DNA of 64,000 bases. Origin: Gymnogyps californianus (taxonomy: Eukaryota; Chordata; Aves; Accipitriformes; Cathartidae). The stretch is from the NCBI RefSeq assembly GCF_018139145.2, contig NC_059473.1:60866707-60930706 (forward strand), read 5' to 3'. Within the stretch, counting starts at the first letter, position 1, and every line of letters begins with the position of its first letter. The notes beneath the pieces are model-generated. The model saw nothing but the letters and a program-made list of their open reading frames with translations. It had not been told where the DNA came from and made no database searches. The position numbers were made by a program, and so were the translations under genes. Of this stretch, positions 1 to 12,515 are shown one piece after another.

Positions 1-2124
1 TTAGCTGGTAAATCTCACTAGTTACTCTAGTAATTGGCAATTGCTAGGGATAAATGAAAATGCACAAGACTTCAATTTTTTGCCAAAATACTCACGTGAA
101 TGAGGGTGGAAGAAATCCTGTTTATTAACATTTTGCAAAAAATACAGCCTATTTTCAAGCATCTTCAAGTCTTGCATGTACTTATGCAGCCACTGACGTA
201 GCAGCTTTATCATTTATGAGCAGCCCAGATGGCACACTGGGATTCAGAACCCAATCTAAATCCTTGGAAGACTCCATTTAATTTTGGCTGGTTTAGATTA
301 ATCATAAAACTGTCCTCTCTCTTTATGTTTTCTGAACCTAAGCAGTCCAAGGTTTGAGAGGTTTTTGTATTTTGGGTTTGTTGGTTTGTTTATTTGTTTG
401 TTTGTTTGTTGTTGGCATCCTAATATAAGAGATGTCTTTCTTATCAGTGTAAATGATATCATGAATGTTTCCAGCAATGACTGGAGAGAGATATTTTTAA
501 AATTTCAGACATTCCTGATGGAAGCTGAGGAAATTTCGTATTTTTCACCTTGTCACAGAAAATATATCCAATGTGTCTGTTATCCTGGTAAGGGATTAAC
601 TTCAGGACAACAGCTTGCTGCTTATGATAGAACTGAACAGAAATGATGGATTCGGATGGAAGAAATCCATAAGTTTCTTTCAGGGCCAACATGCCTAGTT
701 AAAACATTATTAACTGCAATATAATGACGTGTCTCTTGGGAATTACTGGTCTGTGATGAGGATGGGGTGTAATGCAGGTGAATGCAAACTACTAACATTC
801 AGCATTAGTATAAATTTTAAATGGTTACCTAAGTCTCTATGAACTGAATCATCTTAATGTAGAAGTCATCTTTTTATGATATTTAATATACGGGGAACAC
901 TTAAGTACTATGTCTTCTACACTTACTTGATATAGTTCTTCTATCCTTCATGAATAAATTAGCAAGCCTAAATAACCCTGTACTACTTTTATTAGAATTA
1001 GTCTATAAACAGTTTCCTGATTCAACTAACCATCTAAATTTGTGTCCAGTTTTAACACCTTCAGTGGGTCTCAGCTGAAAATTTTACCCTTCTTTCAATT
1101 TAATGATACAGCTTCCACTGATAATGATACATGATCAAGCATGAGCTCATGTCACTTATTTATTCAAGGCCAATGTTCTGGCATCATTAAAACATTAAAA
1201 CCAATGCACAGAGTGTAGTTTCTATGCCACAACAGGAACACAATACATTTTGAGTAACATCATTCTTCTCTCAGTACGAGCAGATATTCTTAGTTTTCAC
1301 TAATGTGCCAGTAAGTTGAAAGGGAAAAGAAATAAATGAGCAGAATATTAAAGTGAAAAAGCAGCTCAGAATGAAAGTGTGCATGCAAATGAAATTATGT
1401 GATAGTGGCAGGAAGTGATTGCATCCCAAGTCCTCTGCCTTTTTTCCAGGTTTTGCATTATTCTCTAAACTCTAAAATTATAGTGATGGATCAAATAATT
1501 TTCATAAAACAGAAGCAAAACCCAGTGTTATTAAGTTGAGCAGATATACCACGTGGAGTTTGTTACCATTTGCTAATTTTCAATTCATTTATTAAGATCA
1601 GCTCTCATTTTTTAATTTTCAGTAATCAGTGTCACTCTGTTATGAAAGCACCTCTGCAGTCTAGACAGTACATACTCATTTATGTGATAAATAATGGATA
1701 AACACTGAGTGTGCCATTAGCCGTTAATGCAGTAGATTGATTCCCTGCAGCACATACTCTCCATCCTTGTTTTAGCACTTATGCCACCCGTCTCTTGCAC
1801 TTACTGTATGATGCTTCAATAATGCGAATGGGGTTCCCTGATCATTCTTAATTTAGCTCATTTTTATCATCTCATAAGTAGGTTGGCATTGCTATGACAG
1901 ATGTGCAAATCAAAAGATGCCTCACTACTACCTTTATGACTGCTATCACTACTCTATCCAATGTTTTTAGCACAATACAGATTACTTGTGGATAACCAGA
2001 TAGAATCAGTAGACCTGTTTTCTTTCCACAGATTTCCATTTTAACATATCACTACTGCTTTGGCCAAGTGGCTGGGACAAAGACAAGTTATTTCAAGTCT
2101 CTGTTCCCATTTCCTTCAGCTGTA
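1..2124. other. Non-coding AT-rich sequence
   Basis: No gene is seen. The open frames here are short (under 100 codons), lie on both strands and resemble no known protein. Apart from a TTTG microsatellite near 377-414 I see no repeat family I can name. It is probably intergenic or intronic DNA upstream of the CpG-island gene. Confidence 0.6.
377..414. repeat. (TTTG)n microsatellite
   Basis: An imperfect run of TTTG units, interrupted by TTGG and TTTA variants. It is ordinary simple sequence, possibly the relic of a retroelement tail, but no element body is recognisable beside it. Confidence 0.8.
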
Positions 2125-3523
2125 GGAACAGGGATTCAAATTGAATTAAACCAAATAATAGACAAATTAGATATCAGTAAGTCACCAGGGCAGGTTGGCA
2201 TTCAACCAAGATTTTGAAGGAACTCAAACGTGAAATTGCAGAACTGCTGGCCAAGTTGTCTCACAAATCTATAGAAGCGTCCACTGTGCCAGACTGCCAG
2301 TGAAACTTCCACCTACAAAAAGGGCTCTAAAAGAGATCTGGGGAACTACAGACCAGTAAATGACTCCATTCCTGATTAGATAGTAGAGTATATCTTACAG
2401 AGTAAGATGGATAAACATCACCTGTTGGGAAGAAGTCAGCATGGCTTCTGTAAAAGGAAAGGCCATCTCAATCACCTGCTGAAGTTCTGTGAGGGCAGCC
2501 AATAAGCACATAGATAAAGGGTATTCAGGGGACTTCATATTTTTGATTTTCAAAAGATCTTTGACACGATTCGACACCAGTGGTTATTACAAAAGGTAGT
2601 TTTCTGTGGGGATGGAGGAGATGTTCTTTTATGGACTGAAGGCTGGTGAAAGGATTGGGCAAATGAAAGAGTTCTATCATCACTACTAAGGGTGGGGTCA
2701 GTTACCAGGGTTCAGTGATTTAAACAGTTTTGTTCAACACCTTCACCAGTGACATGGAGTAGGCTGTATGCAGTGAATTCTCCAAGACTTCTTTTTGGGC
2801 AATGAAATGCAATGCTAATAATAAGGAACACAAGAAACAACTTGCTAAGTTGGGGGAACAGGCAAGCAGGTGTCATACTAGCTTCAGTGCAGACTTTACA
2901 GAAAAATAATCTAAACTCCATGTCTGCACAATGTGAACTGAAAAGTTATAACTCAGAGAAGAGATCTTGGCGTTACCATTGGCACTTCCTTGAAGTCATC
3001 AGTTCAGTGTGGCGTAGCAGCCAAAAAAGCCAATAAAATGTTGTACATCATCAGGAAGGGTACTGAGAACAAGACAGGAAACACATTGCCATTTTATAAG
3101 ATGTCAGTGCACCCACTCTGTAGGTACTATCTGCTGCTCCAGCCACCATAGCTCAAGAAGACATGGTGGAATCAGAAAAGACATAAAGAAAGCAGGTGAA
3201 ATGGTTAAGGAGATAGAGCAGCTGACTCATAAGAGGCTAAAAAATCTGGGAATTTTCACTGAGGAAAGAAGAGGGCTGAGGGATGTATGCTCTAAATCAT
3301 GAAAATGACATAATTCTAAAACTAAGAGACACTCAATGAAACTAGAACATTAGTTTAAAATGTATTTTAAAAGTACTACTTTACCAAGCAGGTAGTAAAT
3401 TTCTGGAAAATGTTGCCTCTCCCAAAATTGTTTCTATCTCCTTCTGACACAGTTGGAGAGAGAATGTTGGGCTAAATGGACCATTGGTCTGAAACCAGTG
3501 GCCATTTTTATTCTTATATTTTT
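2125..3523 (+). repeat. Ancient degraded CR1/L3-type LINE fragment
   Basis: Broken frames on the plus strand still spell reverse-transcriptase landmarks of the CR1/L3 clade. They include a 'LDISKSPGQVG'-like stretch near 2165-2200, 'KKGS..LGNYR' near 2315-2355, 'LLGRSQHGF' near 2420-2450 and 'DFQK.FDTI.HQ' near 2545-2585. The 3' end near 3470-3523 has the phrase 'GGACCATTGGTCTG' and ends in TTCTTAT-like units, typical of old amniote CR1/L3 tails. Many stops and frameshifts separate the pieces, so it is a dead, very old insertion. The 5' boundary is approximate, and the family name should be checked by alignment to amniote CR1/L3 consensus sequences. Confidence 0.82.
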
Positions 3524-3870
3524 GTGCAGCATTTGAGGCTAACCTAGGAAAGGAGGCACCTCACACACCTTTGCCACAGTTTTCAGTCAAAAACAGGAAA
3601 ATATGGAAAAAAGTGTGCTTCTTCACACACACAATGCAAAGATAGATCAGCAAAGTAGAGATGCTGCAGAAGTCAAATGTGTGTCCCACAAATAAAAAAG
3701 TCAAAGGCCCGGGTCAGGAAATGAAGTACACAGGAGATGAGGAACACTCAGTTTTTAGCCTTGCTAAGGTCTATGGATGTTATAGCTATGAATATGTTTT
3801 CTGCATGACACAGCAGTGTGCCTTAGTATTGTCGATACACAGTAGCTGACTGATGTGAGTGTTGTTATTC

Positions 3871-3959
3871 CATGTGCTTTGGACGTTTTTGACCCGTGAC
3901 AGTGTGTTACATATGGCACAGTGATAGATCGGGACAAGAACGTCTGTGACAGATGCATG
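3871..3959. other. Imperfect inverted repeat / hairpin
   Basis: The arms at 3882-3896 and 3930-3944 pair over 15 positions with only two mismatches. An inner helix (3900-3906 with 3917-3923, one mismatch) closes a 10-nt loop, and CATG at 3871-3874 can pair with CATG at 3956-3959. The structure is seen in the sequence; its role is unknown. It could be a small palindromic transposon relic, a structured RNA or chance. No known microRNA seed was recognised. Confidence 0.5.
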
Positions 3960-6060
3960 ATTATGCCTATGTAGGTAGAAATTTGTGATTGTAATGCAGT
4001 TCATTATGTACTGATCAACAGCATTTACATATAGATTTGTTACAAATTCATGTATATGGTTCAGTGAAATAAAATTCTTCCGTTGTAGATTCTAGCAGTC
4101 TAATTAACGATTTATTTGTTCCTTACATAGTGCCTTTGTGTTTACTGGGTGATGTTCCTAAGATGGTTCTTACTTTTGATAGCCCATGGCATTTGATCTT
4201 TTTATGAGTATTAGAATATTCAAGTCCTGCTATCCTGTTTTGCATGGTTCCCCCAATTCCTAGTGTTCAAAGTGAGAGGTCTGTGGCTGCAAGTGGGTAG
4301 CAAATTACCATCTAACTGTTGGTCTGTAAGAGGTTATGCAAATAACTTAAATGTGAAAAACCTTTTTGTTTGATCTGAAACATTATATTGTAGGAAAGAT
4401 GGGTGAGGGAGAGCGGAGGAAAGGATGGACACAAGCAACTGAAAGATGAACTCTGTTCCCCGAATAATCCAGGGGTTAAAGCAATCACCAAGTATATGAG
4501 AAAGTTTGGTTCAGTTCTTCCCAGCAGCAGAACAGACTAGAATCTGCAACTCCCACTTCTTATTCTCTCCAACATGCTAGAGGATATGTTTGGGTGGGGA
4601 AGGGTTCTTTTAATTATTTTTGGTGACTGTATATTTTGTATAAATAATAAAATACTCTTTATTTTGGAGATTAGTGTTCAGGTTTCATCTCTGAAGCAGG
4701 ACTGAGGGCTTATTGTGACCTTGGCTGCTGACAGCTTGTTTTAAGCGAAGGAAAAAGTGTCAGCAGTAGAAAACTCAACTACCCTATAGCTTAGCCATTA
4801 AGGCGCTCATGTAAAGATAGTGGGAGAGCTAGTTTGAATCTACTGTCTGCCTCATTCATGTATACCCATGACTTTTTAGCCTTATAGTTAGGTTACTCTC
4901 TCAGGCAAAGGACTGAACTTGTGTTGCTCATATCTTGGGTAAGCATTTTAACCCTTAAGTTAATAACTAGAGAAGAGGGAAAGAAGGATGCAGGGAAAAC
5001 CTCCGTTATTCCTGTTGCAGTTCTGTGAATACAATCCTCCCCACTTCCAAAAAGCACCTTGCAGTCAAAAGTATTCAAGCATTTGAACAAATATTTGCAA
5101 ATAATTTCACAACTATTAAAAATGCATTTTCCTGGAATCAATATTCCTTTTTCACTTGCTTAATTCTACATAGGCACAGCTAACTCATTTTCCCCCTGGA
5201 TGGGCACATGTGACGTCCCTGAGCACATGAAAGATTGTTAGCAGAGAAAACAGTCCTTAAAAAATAGGTCTACTGAGAACACAGTAAAAGCTCATTTGTG
5301 TCTTAGTATGCCAGAGCCAAGAACACTGCAGTATGGCCAGAGATTTCAGGAGGTCTCCAGCACTTACAGCTGTAGTTCAAAGGAGCTAAGCATGTGAACC
5401 AGTCAGGTTAGTGTAAATAAGAGAAATACAGGGATCCAATCTGATACATCTCTTGAGACCCACATACTCTGAGACAGTTTTTCCAGATTCAGTTCCTCAC
5501 AGGGAAAATTGCTATTAGAAGGTATTTATTCAGGAAGAATTACTGCATCTTCTTCCCAAGTCCATTTATCTTTTCTATGGACACAATTGAAAATTAAGTT
5601 TTTTGAAAGGCTTTTAGTCAGAAAACTGACTCTTCTTTTTTTGCCAGCATTTACATCTTGCAGAACTATTAATATAAGAGTATTAGATTTGAAAACTGAA
5701 GTTCATGAGGAAGATTTCAAAGTGGTACCACTGGAACTAAACCAAACATTGGGATGAATGTTGTTATTGAAAATTAGACAATTACTGCTTGCCAGAAGTA
5801 CATAATTCACCAGCAGTACCAGAAAATTCCCAGTGTGTATGGCTAAAGCTTGACTGGCAGGGCTTAAACAAAAGTTCAGTAAAAAATAAAAAACCTTGCT
5901 AATGCCACGGAGATACAAGGAAGCTACCTTTTTCTACCTACATTTCACGTTACTTTTTTGTGCAAAACAAAGGCTGCTTTGATTGAAGATATACGTCATG
6001 CTAGTCACACTGGTCACTTGCATTAAGCCATGTAAGCAAAGGTTTGGGTTCCCATTAATA
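3960..6060. other. Non-coding sequence between repeats
   Basis: AT-rich with only short, unrecognisable open frames. It contains the SINE fragment at 4785-4866. I see nothing else that supports a gene, RNA or regulatory call. Confidence 0.55.
4785..4866 (+). repeat. tRNA-derived SINE head (MIR/CORE-SINE-like)
   Basis: The order of blocks matches the tRNA-like head of old sauropsid SINEs. There is an A-box-like stretch (TAGCTTAGCCATTAAGGCG), a GTGGGAGA block, a B-box-like AGTTTGAATCT, then CTGCCTCATT. It is strongly diverged and only the head is recognisable. The boundaries are approximate. Confidence 0.5.
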
Positions 6061-6189
6061 ATAAAGTTCTTCCTTGGTTAAGAGGAGTCCCCAGACACGG
6101 CCAGTGGAACTGATACTTGACACTATCTCCTCCCTTGGTAAAAAAAACCTCCTCGTCCAGAGAAAGTTTCCCTTCTCATGAAAATATAG

Positions 6190-6700
6190 ACTGGACTAAC
6201 TGGAAAATATGCCCCGTCGGCGCTGTTGACAGCACCAAGAGCAAAATCTCTGCCTGTTCAGATGAGCCAGAAGGCTCCTGCTCTGCTTGCAGCAAAGTTC
6301 TCCTGCAAGAGATGTTTCCCCACCAGCAGGTCAGGCCTGCGACCAGCTGGCTAGGTCTGCCCCAGCCTAGACTCCTACCTCCTCAGCCGTGGTCCTGCAT
6401 GCCTGGCTGCAAGTGCAGCCGGAGCCGGCCTTGAGAGCGCGTGGTGCTCTGCCTGCCAGGGGATGACAAACAGGCTTGTGCAGGCCGTCGGCCGTCCGTC
6501 TGTCTGCAGGCTGCCTGCGGAGCGGTCGTGCAGAGAGAAAGCAGATGGGGCCGGGAGCACGCCCTGGTCGTGGCTGCTCCAGGGGCGGCTCTGTGGCTGG
6601 GGCACGGGCACCAACTCCCCTCAGAGCAACTCCTCTTCCCTGGGAGTTTGGGCCTGGAGGTGTGCCTCGGAGTAAGTCATGGGAGTCAAGATCCTGCTTG
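6190..6700. other. Local GC-rich patch, function unknown
   Basis: About 500 bp that is clearly more GC-rich than its surroundings, with scattered CpGs, for example around 6490-6530. Several overlapping frames are open on both strands simply because stop codons are rare in GC-rich DNA. None looks like a real protein. A GTAAGT donor-like site at 6672-6677 is the only splice-type signal noted. It could be an enhancer, an exon of an unrecognised transcript, or just a GC-rich isochore fleck. Confidence 0.35.
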
Positions 6701-8045
6701 AAGTAAACTTGGAGAAGGACCAGTGCTCCCACTGTCCCTTCAACTTTCCCCCTCCCGTTCAGGATGGAAAGAAGTGCAGGACCACACTGCGAGCCACAGC
6801 TTACAGAGTTCCTGCTCAGCCCCAGGGCAACCTCACTGGGGGAATCCGGGGAATGTATTTATCTTTGCTGCATAGATCATAAAGTATATTTAAATAATGT
6901 AATTCAGTTGATCACTGAATGTGCTTTTGCTTTAAAAAAGGACTAAAATGTGAAATAGTAAATGAAGTGGGCATTTCTCTGTCTCTATAGATGCACAAAC
7001 TGATTTGACTGTAGTAAAAACATAGCCAAAAAGATCAGAAAGTCCATTCAGTTTAACCAACAAAAACTATTTCCTCAAAGGACTGTCAGAAAAGGATTCA
7101 CTTTTATTTAATCTGTTCATTTTGTGGGAGAAAGCTACATCTCTTATCCTCAAATTAAATTTATTTACCCACATGTAAGGGGAAAAAAGTGAGCCTGACA
7201 GATGCCCTGAGATTTAAAATTCAGTAGATTTTGCTTCTGGTTCCATTAGATTCTTTCCTTCTTGAATTTCAGACTTAAGCAACTGAGTTATGCTACATAG
7301 GAAAATTACACAAAACAATCTGACTTTCAGAAGAATGATTGTTATGGCTGAACCTTGGAAAAAGCAGTAAGAGGCCAGCTTGAAGTACTAGGCGTATCTT
7401 ATTGTCAGTCTTATAACACTGAGCTACGTTCAGCTGTGATAGTCTACTTTTCTTGGCAGGTTTTCATATTGCATTCAGGAGAGCAAAGTTATTTCAGGCT
7501 GAACAACAGCAACAGCTATTCATGTCCTTCAAACAACACAACCCATGTGTCTTCACTGTCAACTAATTTGATTCGTGTATGTAAGTTATTACCCTGTCAG
7601 TTTATCGGAAAGGACCCAGTGATATATCCTCTTACTTCAGGGGAAAATCACAACAGCCTTAAGAAAAAACTTGCACTGAGTACCAAGATGCAGCTGATAT
7701 CAGAAAAATGGGAGCAGTTGGCAAATGAAAGTGGCACAGTCCTTTCGTTCCCATGCCAGCCCATCGGTGCTGCGACTTAGGTTATCCCAGTGGACTCCTG
7801 ATGTCCTGGGGCCTTGGATATTTTTTTGGTTCCTTGCCTGTAATCCCACCTATGGAGTAAGATACCGGATTGAGACTGGGGGCCAGTTAAACTTGATGCT
7901 GATCCTACCACGTTCTTCCCCAATGGCATGAGGAAGTCCAGGGCAGTGACAGAAAACTCCCCTCTGGGATTCAAGCAGCATATCTCATCTTTGTCCCTGT
8001 GAAAGCCTAGCTCTACTGCCCTAGGAAGAGCACTGGGAAATAATT

Positions 8046-8069
8046 TTATATATATATATATATATATAA
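8046..8069. repeat. (TA)n microsatellite
   Basis: About a dozen uninterrupted TA units. A simple repeat that is likely length-polymorphic. Confidence 0.9.
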
Positions 8070-8295
8070 ATATGGGAGGCAATTGCTGACAATTACAGCA
8101 ATTTTTTGACATCTGACTTCTGATAAATAGAATCAAGTTCTTGATTCCACTTGCCATCCTATATGCAAACCCCATCAAAACATGTGTGGTGGAAATGCAC
8201 CAAAAAGGAAGACACTGCATCCACTCTATAAGAAAGGTCACAGAAAGCGCCAGGGAGGTCTGCTCCTCCTGATTTTCTTGCCTGCCAGCACAAGT

Positions 8296-8345
8296 GAAGT
8301 CATAATCTTTTAGCTTCAGCTTCCCATCTGTAGAAAAGGCCTATT
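8296..8345 (+). repeat. Possible MIR-like SINE core fragment
   Basis: The phrase GCTTCAGCTTCCCATCTGTA at 8313-8332 resembles the 'CTCAGTTTCCCATCTGTAAAA' region of MIR-type SINEs. The match is short and isolated, so this is a weak call. Confidence 0.28.
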
Positions 8346-11300
8346 TTCTTGCTTATACAGAACGCTTGGGAGAACAATCTTTTTAGAGGCAGTCACACAC
8401 TACAGCAAGAGTAGCCACAATAAAGAGACAGCCTCCACTGGCAAAATCTTTGGGAGAGCCTAGAGTTGGCTTTTAACTGAATCCTACATTTTACCATGCA
8501 TTACTTATACATATATACAATACTTGACGTATGTAGCACTTACAAGAAATAGCAGGCGTTTAAAATAGTCAATTAACTGATAAAAAAACCGTATCTGTGT
8601 CCTTAGAAAAATAAAAATACACGTTTCTGTTAAATAGTTAAAAAAACTACCTTTTTTCTTAAAATTCTCCTTAGTAAATGTTTGACTTTATTCTGTCCCT
8701 TCTAAATATCTGAAGTCTTTTTTGAGGAGCAGTCTGAATCCCAGTCTGTCCCAACAGACTAACACACCCATGTTCAGTCAGCGCTAGCAGGGCTCTGACT
8801 CTGTGGGAACAATGACAACACAATAGTCTTGTCATCTGGAATATCCATTTAGCATCCGTTTAGCATCCTATTTTTTCAAGTATTTTATGTTTGGTTTTTA
8901 TTACTGTTTTCTTTAACCTAAGTCCTGTAAAATCTGCAGGCAAAAATATGTAGTTAAGTTTCACAGTGATCAAGGATTATCTGACTGATGGAACTGTGAT
9001 ATGTTAGAAAATATCTTGTAGCCCCTAAAGAGGAAAAAAAAATATCGATCACAGAACCTATGAAAACATTCTAACTATTCTTTCATAAAATGTTCAGCTG
9101 TTTTACATGTTATAAAAGTCAGTTTATCAGAGTTATAAATAACAGTGCCGCATACTAAAAGTCAGATTAATATATACCAATACGAAATGTATTCCATCAA
9201 GCAGTACATTCGTGTAGATAGCTTTAGTCAGTTTATTACTAACCTGATTGGATACTCAGGATACTTATAATGGATTTAATTTGGTAATAATAAAGTATTG
9301 CTTACACTAATAGTGCTATCCAGATTAATAGGTTTTAAATGGTTAGTGCTATTTTATTGTCTCTTCCTGACTATATATGCACTGTACATTGAATGATGGA
9401 GACCAATGCTTCAAGCAATATCATTACAGTGGTATCAATGTGGGACATCTGAAAGGTTTGTTTCTTATACGTTAAAAGGTAAAGTTGAAGTTTATGAAGG
9501 AGAAGTGCTCTCAAGGTTTAATGTGTGCAACAGAAACTGTAAATAGCTGACAGAACACTAGGAAATTGGTACTGTTTGAGTGCCTCACCACTCCTCACTC
9601 AAACCATCTGTCAGGCACTTCTTCAGGAAAAAAGAAAAATCCACAATTTTTAGAAATGTTTGTTCTGAAAATGCAAATTAATATTTTTAAAATTTATTTC
9701 CAATCACGTAGATGGATCTGTTTCTTACACCATGTCTGCACAGAGATATGGTGCTTATTTAACTACTTCAGAAAAAGGTTGTGAAGGCTCAGGCAGCCCA
9801 TCCAAGATAAGTTTGAAATCTCTGTTTAGCTTTGCTAGAGGAGGAGTGGAGTGGCTGAGGACCCACAGAGTGCGGTTTGACAAGGGTCTTCAGCTTGCGT
9901 CCAGCTCAGTTGCAGACGCTGAAAAAGCCAGTTTTGCCCTCGCCTCTCCTGCTCACATCCTCCAGCCCCCATTGCAAGTGCATTGCTGGTGCTGCTGACA
10001 GCACAGCTTGCACAAGTACTAATGCCAGCAGAGGAGAGGTGGTGGAACAACAGGGCTAGGGACATCGGGAAGGGGAAGCTCATCTTTCTCAGTGACACCA
10101 TGGACTTATATCACTTCAGGCAGCTTGTGAAACTTCACTGCAGAGCCCCAGCTCAGCAAGCTGCTCAAATATGTGCCTAACTTGAGGCACACAGACTATC
10201 GGTAAGAAAATATTGAAGCATATGCTTTAACTTAAAACACATTATTAAGTGCTTCCTGAATTGAGATGATTTCCTTCTCAGTATTTCTTCTCTTCCCATC
10301 CAGCAGAACTTTATTTTTTCACTCCCTGCCAACATGCACTTCATTTCCCTCTGCGTATGGCCAGCTATCCCTCGACTTTCCGATTGCGCATCTTTTTGTT
10401 CTTTTAGGCTACCTCTGTCTCGATGTGTAACACAGGGCCAGGGCATGGTTTTAGCCCTCTGCTTGTTAGCCTGTTGTTCAGCAGTGAACATGTTTCCTGG
10501 CAGGGTTTTGCCTTGTGCCAAACAGCAGTCTGCCAGATATACCCAACCACAGCCTGGGGAAAAGCATGGGCTCAGGGCTGTTCCTGCCAGGTAGTGTGTG
10601 TGCGTGATGCCGCTGTATTTTGGGAAGGCATTAAAGATGCAAGGCATTAAAGTTACAAGTCCTCAGGGACAGAGAATGGGCCCTAGCCTGGTTCATTGAC
10701 TAGCACAGCTATAGCTTTGTTGTCTTCCGTGTTGTACGAGTCTAGCTGAAACGTAATAAGAACCAAATTAAAAAGTCCAAATGTCTTTAAATGAGTTTGA
10801 TTTCAGATTTCCATGCCAGCCCGTTCTGGCATCAGAACCTATGGTATGGAGGGAAAATCTAGTTCTGCACCATTTCTAATTGCTGCACTGTCTCCTGTGG
10901 CCTTGGAGAGGCAGATAAGGGAAATAAAAAGCTTGCAAGTACTGCACTGTAAGTCAGCTAGTCAGTCTGAGACAGCGTAATTAAAGATCCCAAACGGTCA
11001 ACAAGTTTAGGTCACTAGCTACCTGATTTGTTGGCCCAACTATTTCTTTAATCAGAAGAAGGTTTTATTCTTGATTGCACTAACAGCACTTCACTGAAGC
11101 CAAACTTGAAACTTTCTGTTTTCTCAGGACTTAGATGTTTGTTAGGCTTTCCACAAATGTTCTTCTTCAGTTGTGGTAGCTTGAATGGTACAGAGTACGC
11201 AGGCCTTATCTTGTTATATTAAACTAAATGGGTAATGCCTATGCAGTCTCTGAAGTCCTGTTGGGGTGATAATGGATGACTAGCACTGAAGAGGATGAGC

Positions 11301-12413
11301 AAATCTGTCAGGCTGTTTTACTGTCAACAGAGCCACCTATTTTGATCTGTGTGTTATCTCCTCTAATAGACTATTCTACTCTTATTTCCTTTAATTTGTC
11401 TGAAGCTATATCTGACCTCAGGGATTCAGTGATTTTTTTCCCCCACATCATCTCCCATTTTCTTACTATATCTGGCTGCTAGAATATTTTTTACATTTTA
11501 TTCTTTTGACCAAAATCCATGTTAATTTACGCTTCAGGAACATCTGTTGCCTACAGTCATCAACTGTCTTTAGCCATATTTTGGTTTTTGCTCTGAAACT
11601 GAAGATGCAATTTTGATTTTTTGAAAGAAAAGCATTTTGCCTAAACTATTTAACAGACCTTTACACCTACCTAGGGCAGAGAAAATAAGACAAAAAGATG
11701 GCCTTTAATTTATTATATGGCTGTGAGTGAGGCTTCCATGCCCATTGCTCACAGCACACAGGGTTAGCTGCTGCCAACTTTTCTGTAGTTTCAAAAATTT
11801 CTGGATTGTTGAAATATAATTAAAGTTTAAACGAAGATGCCACAGAACTTTTAATTTGCTCTTTTAGTCATTTCTACAGTCCAGGGACCTTTAGCCAGGA
11901 ACGCCGATGGCCATGGTGTAAGCCCAGGAGTGAATCTATTTATACATGTTGGTATCCACCAACTGACTTTCCCCAGCTGAACAGGCTTCTTGCTAGTTCC
12001 TTGACAAAACCTTGTTATTACACTGGCGATTTCAATTTTTAGCTTTAGGGTAAAAATGCTTTTTAAACAGTCTGTCAATGTCCTTATTGGCCAAAAAGAC
12101 AATCTGACTTTTTTTTTCCCCCCCCATCTCCAGTGATTCCTCATAATTATACTGAGACCACAACTAAAATTGTTAACGAACAACATCCAGTGAATGCAAC
12201 CTGTTTGAATTTAGTAGTGTCCACCCACGTGAAAAATCCAATAATTCTCAAAAAGTAAGAAAAACATGTACATGCATACTAATAGTCACTGGAGATGGGA
12301 AAGTGTTTTATCAGTGTACTGATTTGGGCCAAATCGTACTTCTCCTCCTAGAGGTGTGTAAGAAATATCACTGTCTATGAGAATGGATGGAGGGCACAGG
12401 ATTATAAAGTCTA

Positions 12414-12515
12414 GGACACTTAAGCATTTGTTTAACTTCAAGCCCAAGAGAACATCACTGAAATCACTAGGTTTATTCCTGCACTTAACAGTAAGTATAC
12501 CAACATACCAGCTTG
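12414..12515. repeat. Ancient amniote palindromic repeat, copy 1
   Basis: The blocks ACTTAAGCATTTG, TTTAACTTCAAG and TGAAATCACTAGG, then GCACTTAACAGTAAG, resemble an old sauropsid interspersed repeat built from 'acttaagca...taac' units around a 'cattgaagtcaatggg' centre. A second diverged copy lies at 47551-47650. The parent is likely an ancient DNA transposon, but I cannot name it with certainty. Confidence 0.38.

Larger units (their letters stand above)
6901..12413. other. Non-coding AT-rich sequence
   Basis: No gene was recognised. The open frames are short and unrelated to families I know. Contents noted: a TA microsatellite (8046-8069), a weak MIR-like fragment (8296-8345), and two copies of TTTAGCATCC in tandem at 8848-8857 and 8859-8868. 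The rest looks single-copy. Confidence 0.55.
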
